From Pseudomonas kribbensis (GTDB lineage: Bacteria; Pseudomonadota; Gammaproteobacteria; Pseudomonadales; Pseudomonadaceae), in contig NZ_CP029608.1 of assembly GCF_003352185.1 (NCBI RefSeq), forward strand, positions 2,604,001 to 2,668,000: 64,000 nt of DNA, written 5' to 3'. A model generated the notes under the pieces. The model saw only the letters and a program-made list of their open reading frames with translations. It was not told the DNA's origin and did no database searches. A program made the translations under genes and the position numbers. This document shows positions 35,701-43,593 of this stretch, one piece after another; position 1 is the stretch's first letter; each line of letters opens with the position of its first letter.

Positions 35701-38700
35701 CCAGATGAGCACGGTGAACGCATTGTTCCGCCGTGGTCTGGATCTGTTGCTGGAAAGCCCGACGGCGACGCTCGACAGTCTGCTGGGGCCTTATCGACTG
35801 GGGCTGGCCCCGGCCAGTGAAGGGCTGACGGGCGATCTGCCGTTCAACACCCTGGCGGACTGGTTCGAGCATCAGGTGCATTGCACGCCGGATGCGATTG
35901 CGTTGGTTCAAGGTCAGCGCCAACTCACTTATGGCGAGCTGAATGGACTGGCCGACGCTCTGGCTGGTGACTTGGTTGAACGCCATCCGTTGCCGACTCG
36001 GAATGCGTCGCTGCATGTCGTGCTGTTCCTCGATGCCTCGGTCGAGCACATCGTCGCGCTGCTGGCCCTGGCCAAACTCAACCTGACCGCCGCGCCGCTG
36101 GATCCCGGTTATCCGGTGGCGATCCAGCGTCAGGTGCTGGAGCAGGCTCAGCCGCATTGTGTGCTGTTCAGCGACACGACGGCGGCCGCGCTCGATGATC
36201 TCAATGCCGGGCGATTCGCCACGCACCGGGTCGATCTGCACGTCGATGCCGAAGCGTTTGAGCGCCCACGTCACGCCGGCGAGCGACCGCTGTACACGCT
36301 GTTCACCTCCGGCTCGACCGGCACGCCCAAAGGTGTGCAAGTGTCGGAACGCACCCTGTGCAACCTGCTGCAATGGCAGCGCACGAAAGGGCAGTTGCCT
36401 GCGAAAGCGGTGACCTTGCAGTTCTCCATGCTGTCGTTCGACGTGTCGTTTCAGGAGATTTTCAGCACCCTGTGTGGGGGCGGCTGCTATCACCTGATCA
36501 CGCCGCGCTGGCGTCAGGATGCCGAGGCGTTGCTGGGTTACATGGTCGAGGCGCGGATCGAACGGTTGTTCCTGCCGTACGTGGCGTTGCAGCATCTGGC
36601 GCAAACCGCTGTGGCTCGGGGAATCTACCCGTCGGCATTGCGCGAAGTGATCACCGCCGGAGAGCAACTGCTCTGCACGGACGCGCTGCGCAACTGGTTC
36701 GGCGGCATGCCGCAGGCCTCGTTGTTCAATCACTACGGCCCGACCGAAACCCATGTGGTCAGCGCCTTGCGATTGCCTGCGGTGCCCCGTGACTGGCCGT
36801 TGCGTGCACCGATCGGTCACGCCGTCGGCAATGCCCGGTTGCTGTTGGTCGATGAGTTTGATCGCCCGGTGCCAATTGGCAGTCGCGGCTATCTGCTGGT
36901 GGCGGGGCCGATGGTTGAGCGTTGTTATCTGGCCGATCCTGCGCTGAATGCCGCGCGGTTTGTCGAGCTGCCAGAGGACCGCTTGTACTATCGCACCGGC
37001 GATCTGGCGTGGGCCGATGCCCAAGGCTGTCTGCATTATCTGGGACGTGACGACCAGCAGATCAAACTCAGCGGCCATCGTCTGGAGTTGGGGCAGATCG
37101 AGGCGGCGCTGATGCAGGTGCCGGAAGTGGTCAACGCGGTGGTGGCGGTTCAGGCTGATCCGCCGCGCCTGATCGCCTGGCTGCAACTCGACGGCGAGCC
37201 TGCGACGTCGCAACAGCTGGATCGTCAGGTCGCGCAACGCCTGCCGGCCCATGTGCGGATCGATGAGTATCGCCGGATCGACGTCTGGCCACGCACCCCA
37301 AGTGGCAAGATCGACCGTAAGGCCTTGCCGAATGTGGGCGAGGCGCTGGAGCGGCGCAGCACGCCACAACCGGCTGTGCAATTGACTGCGCTGGAGCGGC
37401 AACTGAGCGAGCTGTTCCGGGATGTGATCGGCCGTGAAATCGAACCGGATCAGACCTTCTTCGAGGCCGGCGCCACCAGTCTCGGGCTGATGCGTTTGCA
37501 TGGCCGTTACGCAGAAGAGCTGCCGCACAAGGTGACGATGGCCGACCTGTTCGAACACGTCACGGTTCGGCGCCTGGCGGCGCATCTGTCGACGGCTTCG
37601 GTGGCAGCAGTGGAGCGTGTCCGGCAAACCGATGCAGGTCATCAGCCGATGGCGATCATCGGCATGTCGGTCAATGTGGCCGGGGCGCAAAACCTGGGCG
37701 AATTCTGGGCGATGGTGCAGGGTAACGAGCTGGGCATCGAACGCTTTGCCGCCGAAGAAGGTCTGGTCGGCGCCCGCAGCCAACTGGCCGGCATGCTCGA
37801 CTTCGATCCCGAGTACTTCGGCATCAGTCGTCAGGAAGCGCGGCTGATGGACCCGCAACAGCGGCATCTGCTGATGGGGTGCGTGCAGGCCCTGCAACAC
37901 GCGGCCATCGTTCCGTCGGCGGACGGTCCGCGCATCGGCCTGATCGCCAGTTGCGGCGAAACCACCTACTTCCAACAGATGCTGCACGAGACCGCTGAAG
38001 GCGATCTGCCGGACGGTTTCCAGATGGCGCTGCATCACGACAAGGACTTTCTGGCGACCAAAGCCGCGTATCACCTGGACCTCAACGGCCCGGCCCTGAG
38101 CGTGCAGGCGGCGTGCGGCAGCTCGCTGATCGCCGTGCACATGGCCAGTTCGATGCTGCGTCAGGGCGACAGTGACGTGATGCTGGCCGCCGGCGTGCTG
38201 ATCGACCCGACCCTGACCGATGGCTATCGTCATCGCTCGCAGCACATCTTTTCCGCCGATGGCCTGTGCCGTCCATTCAGCGACGACGCCAGCGGGACCA
38301 TCGGCGCCAGCGGTTATGGCGTGGTGGTGCTCAAGCCATTGGCCAGGGCGCGGGCGGATGGCGACCGGATCTACGCGTTGCTCGAAGGTTCTGCACTGAA
38401 CAACGATGGCCGGGCCAAGATGAGTTACACCGCGCCGTCGGTGGCCGGGCAGAGTGCGGTCATCAGTGATGCCCTGAACCGCGCCGGGTTGACCGGTACG
38501 GACATCGGTTACATCGAAGCCCATGGCACCGGCACTTTGCTGGGGGATCCGATTGAGGTTGCGGCGTTGACCAAGGCCTTCGGCGAGGCGCCGGCCGGCA
38601 GTTGCGCGCTGGCCTCGGTGAAGAGCCAGATCGGTCATCTGGGGGCGGCAGCGGGGGTGGTCGGGCTGATTCGCGCCAGTCTGGCGGTGTTCCATGGCGT

Positions 38701-41700
38701 GCTGCCACCGAACCTCGGGTTTGGCCGGATCAATCCGCAGATTGATCTGGAGCATTCGCCGTTCTACGTGCCCACCACGTCCCGACCATGGCCGGAAGGG
38801 CGGCGGCGTCTGGCGGGTGTCAGCAGCTTCGGGATTGGTGGGACCAACGCTCATGTGATTGTCGGCGCCGCACCCAAGGCGCAGGAAGTGGCCGAGGAAA
38901 CGCTGCCACTGCTGATGATCTCGGCTCACAGCCGAACTGAATTGCTGCGCGATATCGCGGTGATCCGCGAACATATGCAAGCGCATCCGGAACAGCAGAC
39001 TGCATTGCTGAGGTACTTGCAGTCTGGTCGCCGCCAACTGCGCTGGCGCTTCGGGATGGTCTGCCAACCGGGTGATGAAATTCCTTTGCAGCCAACATCG
39101 ATCAAGGAAGTCAACACGTCGGCTGCACAACTGATCGCCCGTGATCATTCAGCGCAGGCATTACTGGAGGCCTGGTACGAAGGCGCCCATATCCAGTGGC
39201 CGCAGCGCTCGGCACCGCCACCGTGGGATTTGTCGCCATCGCCTTTTGATCTCCAGACCTATCGGTTTCAACCTGCTGGCGAAATCGCTGTCCCTGTTTC
39301 CGCAGGTATCGAGCGGCAACCTCTGGCGCAGTGGTTTCATCAACGGCAGTGGGTGCGCGTCCAGCGCCTGAACACAAAGGCAATGAACGGCGCACGAGAA
39401 ACGTTGATCCTTTGCAGCCATGAAACACCCGGCGTGGCATTGCTGGAACATCTGCGAACGGTTTATCGACGCGTGGTTCAAGTCCGCACCGGCAACGGCT
39501 TCAAGCATCTCGGCGCAGATCGTTTCGAACTGGATCCGCTGGACACCGAAGCCCTGAGCCGTTTGCTCGCCGAGGTCACAGAATCTGAACCCGGCGAACT
39601 CGACTGGCTGCACACCTTGCCGCTGGCGGTGTCAGGCGCGGTCAACGAGCAATCGCTGGATCTGGCGCAGTGGGCCTGTCTGGACACGGTCAGCGCGCTG
39701 ATGCAGGCCTGGGGGCAAATCGCACGCACGACTCGTCTGCGCCTGTGGCTGATGTCGTGGCAGGCGTGCCCGGTGGACGGCGAGGTCCGGCGTCCCGAGC
39801 TGGGGGCACTGGCCGGGATCAGCGAAGTGGTGCCGCAGGAATACCCGGTGCGATGCCACTGGCTAGACTGGCCGTCGCCGCACCTTGATACGCAGGCCGT
39901 AGAGCTTGCGGCGCTGCTCGGTGATCCGGCGGCGTTGCCTCGGCGGATGGCGTTGCGCGACGGTTACCTGTGGCAACCACGGTTGATCGCTCAGTCATTG
40001 CCGGGCCCGACATTAACTTCCAGCCTGTTGCCGGAAGACGGCACGTTTCTGGTGCTGGGTGGCACCGGCGGGATCGGTCGAACCCTTTGCGAACATCTGT
40101 TGCAGGTACCTGCACGGCGTGTGGTGCTGCTCTCCCGTCAAGGTGAATTGCCTGCAGAACTCGCGGCCTACGCCTCGCGAATCGACTGCGTTCAGGCGGA
40201 TATCGCGGATCTGTCGCGCTGGCCGCAGGTACTCGATCATCTGGCCCGACGTTACGGTCAACTGACCGGGGTGATTCATGCGGCGGGTGTCGGTGCCGGC
40301 AGTCTGATTCGCCATCGCGATGCCCGGCAGATGGCCGAGGCGATGGCCGCCAAGACTCGCGGCATGCTCGCGGTTGAAAGCCTGATCGAACAGCTTTCGC
40401 CGGGCTTCGTCCTGTACTGCTCGTCGATGTCGGCATTGTTCGGCGGCGCGGGGCATCTGGATTATTCGGCAGCCAGCGGCGTGCTCGATGGCTTCGCGCA
40501 TTACCGTCCGGACACGGCCAAGGCTTGCCTGCGTCTGGGCATCAACTGGGATATCTGGCGCGACATCGGCATGGCCACGACCAGCAATGGCGGGGACGCT
40601 GCGCATCAGGAGCATCTGACGGTCGGCTTGTCGGCCGAAGAGGGGTGTCGGGTGTTCGATCTGGCGATGGCGACGCAGTTGCCACAATTGCTGGTTTCCA
40701 CCACCGGCATCGACACCGCGCGGCGCTTCTATCCGGTTCGCCATGGCGCTGTTGCCGCACCGGTCGAAGTGCCGAAAGGCGTGGATCTTTCCGTGCGCCT
40801 GCGTGAATGCCTGTGCAAATGGCTCGGCGTTGTTGAGCTGGAGGACGACGATTCGCTGTACGACCTGGGTGCGGATTCGCTGACCTTGCTGGACCTGATC
40901 GATGAACTGCAAGCGGCCACCGGTGAGGTATTTCAGTTGTCGCAGTTCAGCCACAAAGTCAGCCTGAGCGAGGTGTTGGGGCTGGTGGCAGATTCCACGG
41001 CAGAGGCTTCAGATGACGCGCCGCATAGCTGGAACGACGCGGTGCGGATCGATCAATGGCATGCCGGCGCCGGTCGCGAATGGCTGTATTTGATCCATCC
41101 GGTGGGCGGCGATGTTCAGGCCTACCGGGAACTGGTTTCAACGCTGCCGACGGATCTGGGTGTCTGCGTGATCGCAGATCCTGCGTTGCGTGTGCCGGCG
41201 CTGCCGAACATCAGCATTGTCGAACGAGCCCGGTGGTATCTGCAGGCGATCAAGGCCCACCTCCCGGACGATTGTGCCTGGCGTCTGGCGGGGTGGTCGT
41301 TCGGGGCCTGGGTGGCGCAGGCGCTGTGTCTGCAAGCTCAGGCTGAAGGCTTCAGGCAACCGCTGCTGTATCTGATCGACCCACCCGCGCCGGATGCCGG
41401 TGCGGAACTGGCCGGCTTCGACGAGCGGACCATCGAACAGGTGTTCCAGCGTGAGTTCGCCCAGCGCTGGCCCGACGTCGAAGGGCAGGGGATGTCCGAG
41501 GAGCGTCAGGCTTATCTGCAACGGCTGACGGTGTGCTGTCGCAATAACATGGCCAGCATGGTCGATTTCCAGCCCCCGGCGTTGGTCGCCACATCCGTGT
41601 GGATGTTTATCGCCGGGCACGCCAACCCTTATGGACTGGGCAACGCCTGGAACATGAATGACCTGCAACGCAACTGGCAGGCCTTGCTGCCGCAGTTGCA

Positions 41701-41800
41701 GAGCTGGCAGCAACTGGACACCGACCACTACGGCATCGTGGCGGGCCGTTGGGCGCGGTTGCTGGCCGAGGTCATCGGCACGGAGGAGTCGTCGAGATGA
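32705..41800 (+). CDS. NRPS3: hybrid A-T-C-A-T-KS-KR-ACP-TE synthetase lacking an AT domain
   Basis: A 3031-aa hybrid NRPS-PKS whose ATG overlaps the NRPS2 stop, with a strong AGGAGG site. A5 spans about 15-500 (code about DAFFLGVTFK, branched aliphatic such as Val/Ile); T Ser549; C about 600-1040 with HHIIVDG at 732; A6 about 1051-1545 (code DVQFIAHVVK, the classical Pro code); T Ser1592; KS about 1649-2055 with Cys1804, His1940 and His1978 all present; KR about 2445-2619 with Ser2574 and Tyr2587; ACP Ser2725; TE with Ser2865 (GWSFG) and His3008. Between KS and KR the usual linkers are joined directly and no AT motif (GHSxG) is found, so malonate must be loaded in trans. It starts without a C domain, so it begins its own chain. 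Expected product: Val/Ile-Pro plus a two-carbon unit reduced to the beta-alcohol. Confidence 0.95.
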   Translation: MMSASNDLTLLARFAEQVRRNPQAAAVIDGSVTLTYAELASASERIARGLLARGVEPGQSLALCMPRSWQWLAAILGALKVGAVVVPLDRASPLKRRQLMLADAACAGLITLDEEPQWSPSLWQSSVEALLDQPDTPPQALTAEFAEVMFLFYTSGTTGIPKAVEVGERGLLRLAHTNGYIEIRPADRFACLSNPAFDACSFELWAPLLNGGCCVMIADEDVLDARRLTEVLERTQVDNLFMTVSLFNTLIAEWPSCFSSARQVLIGGEQISAAAVRAWYRANPESQCRIHNVYGPTECTTFALCWPISRDFTGDLAPIGRALPDTGVQVLDEQQRPVPAGEVGELYLSGSGVARGYRNRPEETARQFVRLPGLDGGAYVHYRTGDLVRCNAEGLIECLGRVDRQVKIRGFRIEPGEVEQRILEHPGVTQVYVCTRRQAAEDHQLLAFIVARGELDYHAFEVHLRAQLAPYMRPHQLFLLERLPLTANGKIDRDSLLGQPLSPWHPASVAMENDNTSPALDWLLSQARSLLGQPGLNAQDDWLGSGGDSLKAMRLRSAIRTRWQREIPLDKLLNESFSSLAGQLLGEHGESTYPPAPGISCAARLPATAEQRRLWLLQQRTPTSTAYSVPLILHLAAGVEVAALGEAVDRLVKRHPGLRTAFASGGDGLDQLIAEQGPASRTFAVGHFTEDNWQAFAELVFATPFDLSTPNLFQAWLLPFADGSCRLLLNLHHIIVDGWSVNLLFDDLKQLYADAVQGRESTESAAHLTTLEFGQWQRQWSVDPHYRDQRRALAELHRRQEEPSPALMPMREISPDARLHREPLGAMRSAALERFCTQQRLTRFEVLFSVFAWSLYVLTGCERPRIASPVANRPLAELEDSVGMFANTVLIPTVVDHELTLGEQLRKQTATVREVLALQDVALADLVEDLRLSSSTALFDFMFVLENTDYAALVDSNLCATLEFNEQLHAKCPLTLLMVGSGSQLECWWEYQCSYFDADQMSTVNALFRRGLDLLLESPTATLDSLLGPYRLGLAPASEGLTGDLPFNTLADWFEHQVHCTPDAIALVQGQRQLTYGELNGLADALAGDLVERHPLPTRNASLHVVLFLDASVEHIVALLALAKLNLTAAPLDPGYPVAIQRQVLEQAQPHCVLFSDTTAAALDDLNAGRFATHRVDLHVDAEAFERPRHAGERPLYTLFTSGSTGTPKGVQVSERTLCNLLQWQRTKGQLPAKAVTLQFSMLSFDVSFQEIFSTLCGGGCYHLITPRWRQDAEALLGYMVEARIERLFLPYVALQHLAQTAVARGIYPSALREVITAGEQLLCTDALRNWFGGMPQASLFNHYGPTETHVVSALRLPAVPRDWPLRAPIGHAVGNARLLLVDEFDRPVPIGSRGYLLVAGPMVERCYLADPALNAARFVELPEDRLYYRTGDLAWADAQGCLHYLGRDDQQIKLSGHRLELGQIEAALMQVPEVVNAVVAVQADPPRLIAWLQLDGEPATSQQLDRQVAQRLPAHVRIDEYRRIDVWPRTPSGKIDRKALPNVGEALERRSTPQPAVQLTALERQLSELFRDVIGREIEPDQTFFEAGATSLGLMRLHGRYAEELPHKVTMADLFEHVTVRRLAAHLSTASVAAVERVRQTDAGHQPMAIIGMSVNVAGAQNLGEFWAMVQGNELGIERFAAEEGLVGARSQLAGMLDFDPEYFGISRQEARLMDPQQRHLLMGCVQALQHAAIVPSADGPRIGLIASCGETTYFQQMLHETAEGDLPDGFQMALHHDKDFLATKAAYHLDLNGPALSVQAACGSSLIAVHMASSMLRQGDSDVMLAAGVLIDPTLTDGYRHRSQHIFSADGLCRPFSDDASGTIGASGYGVVVLKPLARARADGDRIYALLEGSALNNDGRAKMSYTAPSVAGQSAVISDALNRAGLTGTDIGYIEAHGTGTLLGDPIEVAALTKAFGEAPAGSCALASVKSQIGHLGAAAGVVGLIRASLAVFHGVLPPNLGFGRINPQIDLEHSPFYVPTTSRPWPEGRRRLAGVSSFGIGGTNAHVIVGAAPKAQEVAEETLPLLMISAHSRTELLRDIAVIREHMQAHPEQQTALLRYLQSGRRQLRWRFGMVCQPGDEIPLQPTSIKEVNTSAAQLIARDHSAQALLEAWYEGAHIQWPQRSAPPPWDLSPSPFDLQTYRFQPAGEIAVPVSAGIERQPLAQWFHQRQWVRVQRLNTKAMNGARETLILCSHETPGVALLEHLRTVYRRVVQVRTGNGFKHLGADRFELDPLDTEALSRLLAEVTESEPGELDWLHTLPLAVSGAVNEQSLDLAQWACLDTVSALMQAWGQIARTTRLRLWLMSWQACPVDGEVRRPELGALAGISEVVPQEYPVRCHWLDWPSPHLDTQAVELAALLGDPAALPRRMALRDGYLWQPRLIAQSLPGPTLTSSLLPEDGTFLVLGGTGGIGRTLCEHLLQVPARRVVLLSRQGELPAELAAYASRIDCVQADIADLSRWPQVLDHLARRYGQLTGVIHAAGVGAGSLIRHRDARQMAEAMAAKTRGMLAVESLIEQLSPGFVLYCSSMSALFGGAGHLDYSAASGVLDGFAHYRPDTAKACLRLGINWDIWRDIGMATTSNGGDAAHQEHLTVGLSAEEGCRVFDLAMATQLPQLLVSTTGIDTARRFYPVRHGAVAAPVEVPKGVDLSVRLRECLCKWLGVVELEDDDSLYDLGADSLTLLDLIDELQAATGEVFQLSQFSHKVSLSEVLGLVADSTAEASDDAPHSWNDAVRIDQWHAGAGREWLYLIHPVGGDVQAYRELVSTLPTDLGVCVIADPALRVPALPNISIVERARWYLQAIKAHLPDDCAWRLAGWSFGAWVAQALCLQAQAEGFRQPLLYLIDPPAPDAGAELAGFDERTIEQVFQREFAQRWPDVEGQGMSEERQAYLQRLTVCCRNNMASMVDFQPPALVATSVWMFIAGHANPYGLGNAWNMNDLQRNWQALLPQLQSWQQLDTDHYGIVAGRWARLLAEVIGTEESSR

Positions 41801-42471
41801 ATGAGCCGATCTTGATGCCTCGGTGGTTGCCAACCTTGGCGCAGGTGCTGTGCGAAGAGCAGCCCGATGTCTTGCTTCAAATGATTTACAGGGTCGATGA
41901 ACCGCAGTCGCTTCGGCCAGTTCATCGTTGGCAAGCCGACGTGGTGCTGCCGATGCTATGCGAGGCATTGCCGAAACACCGGCCAGCGCTGCTCGCACTG
42001 CAAAGCCTGCATCAACGGGCGGCCCTCGGTTTGTCCGGGCGTCACGGCGAGTGGCGGGCCACCCTCAAACCGGTGTTGCTGGCGTTGTATCGACGGGCCT
42101 ATGCCTATGACGCGGCGTACGCCCAGGCCCATGCCAGTGCGATGACTTACGGCCTCGCGCCGACCAACACCGCGATGATCGCCGAGCACTTCGGCGATGC
42201 CGAGGCGTTCGCGGTGTATTACGCGCAACTGAATACCGACGCCAGCGCCACTGCGTTCGCTCAGGCCCATGCCGCCGCCAATGTTGAAATCTCGTCCCGG
42301 GCTTTTGCGACTGACGACGCGGATGCGTATGCGCAGGTTTGCGCAGCGTCGGCGCGGGTTTATGTCTGGGCCTGTGCGAAGACCGACGAGGAGCGGCGCA
42401 CGCTGTTCAACCATCTCGCAGAAGGGCTGGTCCGGCACCTGCAGTCCCATCCAACAGGAGAAACGACATGA
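41797..42471 (+). CDS. Unknown Ala-rich protein inside the NRPS operon
   Basis: A 224-aa protein of no family I recognise. Its ATG overlaps the NRPS3 stop by 4 bp and its own stop overlaps the MbtH start, so it is translated with the pathway enzymes. It has no signal peptide or membrane helix. The second half is rich in Ala and Tyr and holds a recurring YAQ/FAQ element: AYAQAHAS near 107, YYAQLNT near 141, AFAQAHAA near 153, AYAQVCAA near 177. The N-terminal 100 residues are helical and Leu-rich. Possible roles are a structural partner or a tailoring enzyme, but nothing in the sequence shows catalytic residues. Confidence 0.85.
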   Translation: MNEPILMPRWLPTLAQVLCEEQPDVLLQMIYRVDEPQSLRPVHRWQADVVLPMLCEALPKHRPALLALQSLHQRAALGLSGRHGEWRATLKPVLLALYRRAYAYDAAYAQAHASAMTYGLAPTNTAMIAEHFGDAEAFAVYYAQLNTDASATAFAQAHAAANVEISSRAFATDDADAYAQVCAASARVYVWACAKTDEERRTLFNHLAEGLVRHLQSHPTGETT

Positions 42472-42674
42472 ATGACGCACAGCAGCAATTCGATGTGGTG
42501 ATCAACGCTCAGGGTCAGTATTCCCTGTGGCCGGCGGGCAAGCCGATGGCCAGCGGCTGGAGCGCGGCCGGGATGCGGGGTGAACGTCAGGTCTGTCTGG
42601 ATTACATCAATGAGCACTGGATCGACATGCGCCCGCGTTCTCTGCGCGAGCAGTCATCGGCGTCGTTCCAATAA
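42468..42674 (+). CDS. MbtH-like protein
   Basis: A 68-aa MbtH-family protein, the small chaperone that many adenylation domains need for folding and activity. The family signature is complete: FDVVINAQGQYSLWP, GW near residue 25, CLDYINEHW and DMRPRSL. Its ATG overlaps the preceding stop (ATGA), and AGGAG lies 7-8 bases upstream. It presumably serves one or more of the six A domains of this operon. Confidence 0.95.
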   Translation: MNDAQQQFDVVINAQGQYSLWPAGKPMASGWSAAGMRGERQVCLDYINEHWIDMRPRSLREQSSASFQ

Positions 42675-42689
42675 AAAAGGTGAGGAAAC

Positions 42690-43559
42690 ATGGATCAGTT
42701 GGCACTCAAGGCAATCGAGCGCATCGCCGCAGAAAAGCGCGCACCGTATCAGCGAATCACGGTCGACCGGATCACGCCGATCATCGGTGCCGAAATCGGT
42801 GGCGTCGATCTTTCGCAACCGTTGGAGGACGCTCAGCTCGCGGAAATCCGCCGGGCCTTTCTGGAGAACCACGTGTTGGTGTTCCGCGATCAGCATCTGA
42901 CGGTGGAAGAGCACAAGGCGTTTGGTCGGCTGTTCGGTGAACTGCGGGCGTTGCCGGTGGAGGATATCGACGGCGATGACCCGGAACTGGTGGTGATCCG
43001 TGCCAATGCGCAATCGCGCTACGTGGCCGGCGAAACCTGGCACACCGACGGTACGGCTGACCTGGCGCCGTCCATGGGGTCGATGCTGTACGTCAAGGAA
43101 ACCCCGGCCATCGGCACGGGTGGCGATACGCTGTTCGCCAACATGCACCTGGCGATTGAAATGCTTTCGCCAACGATGCAGCAGTTTCTCGGTGAATTGA
43201 CCGCGATTCATGACGGTGCGATCCCGTGGAAAGGTTATGAGGCGCCCGCCAACCTGCCAAAAACCGAACACCCGGTGGTGGTGCGTCATCCGGAAACCGG
43301 ACGCAAGTCGCTGTTCGTCAATTCCGGGTTCACGTCGCACATCGTGCAATTGTCCGGGGGCGAAAGTCAGGTGCTGTTGAACATGCTGTTCGACCTGGTG
43401 GCTCGGGAGCCGTCCCTCAGCTGCCGCGTTCGCTGGGCACCGAACACGCTGGTGTTCTGGGACAACCGCTGCACCCAGCACCACGCGATCTGGGATTACT
43501 TCCCGCATTCGCGTTATGGCGAGCGGGTGACGATTCTCGGGACGCAGCCCAAGGCTTGA
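42690..43559 (+). CDS. TauD-like Fe(II)/2-oxoglutarate dioxygenase
   Basis: A 289-aa dioxygenase of the TauD family. Iron ligands are His118 and Asp120 (WHTDG) and His264 (WDNRCTQHH), with the 2-oxoglutarate Arg in ERVTILG. The fold follows taurine dioxygenase closely (ITPIIGAEIGGVDLSQPL..., FVNSGFTSHIVQLSGGES), but it is the last gene of the NRPS operon, 15 bp after mbtH with a GAGG site, and no taurine genes are near. The likely job is hydroxylation of an amino-acid unit. By analogy with detoxin/rimosamide pathways, where a TauD-type enzyme accompanies the same hybrid synthetase, Pro is the best candidate (inference). Confidence 0.9.
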   Translation: MDQLALKAIERIAAEKRAPYQRITVDRITPIIGAEIGGVDLSQPLEDAQLAEIRRAFLENHVLVFRDQHLTVEEHKAFGRLFGELRALPVEDIDGDDPELVVIRANAQSRYVAGETWHTDGTADLAPSMGSMLYVKETPAIGTGGDTLFANMHLAIEMLSPTMQQFLGELTAIHDGAIPWKGYEAPANLPKTEHPVVVRHPETGRKSLFVNSGFTSHIVQLSGGESQVLLNMLFDLVAREPSLSCRVRWAPNTLVFWDNRCTQHHAIWDYFPHSRYGERVTILGTQPKA

Positions 43560-43566
43560 AAACATC

Positions 43567-43593
43567 AGAGGGAGCAATGTGCTCCCTCTTTTT
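43567..43593. terminator. Rho-independent terminator at the end of the NRPS operon
   Basis: A 10-bp perfect stem AGAGGGAGCA / TGCTCCCTCT with a 3-nt loop is followed by a T run. It lies between the dioxygenase stop and the convergent SGNH hydrolase stop and can serve both strands. It marks the downstream border of the biosynthetic operon. Confidence 0.9.

Noticed and set aside
35630-39148. A 1172-codon open frame on the minus strand opposite the NRPS3 gene
   Set aside because: It is a shadow frame in GC-rich coding DNA. Its translation has no family features (His/Arg/Gln-rich), while the plus strand carries complete A, T and KS motifs over the same interval.
38890-40030. Possible acyltransferase between KS and KR of NRPS3
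   Set aside because: The stretch of about 385 residues is accounted for by linkers and the structural half of the KR, and it has no GHSxG or other AT motif.
42690-43559. Taurine dioxygenase for sulfur scavenging
   Set aside because: No tauABC transporter is near; the gene is the last in the NRPS operon and ends at its terminator, so a tailoring role is more likely.
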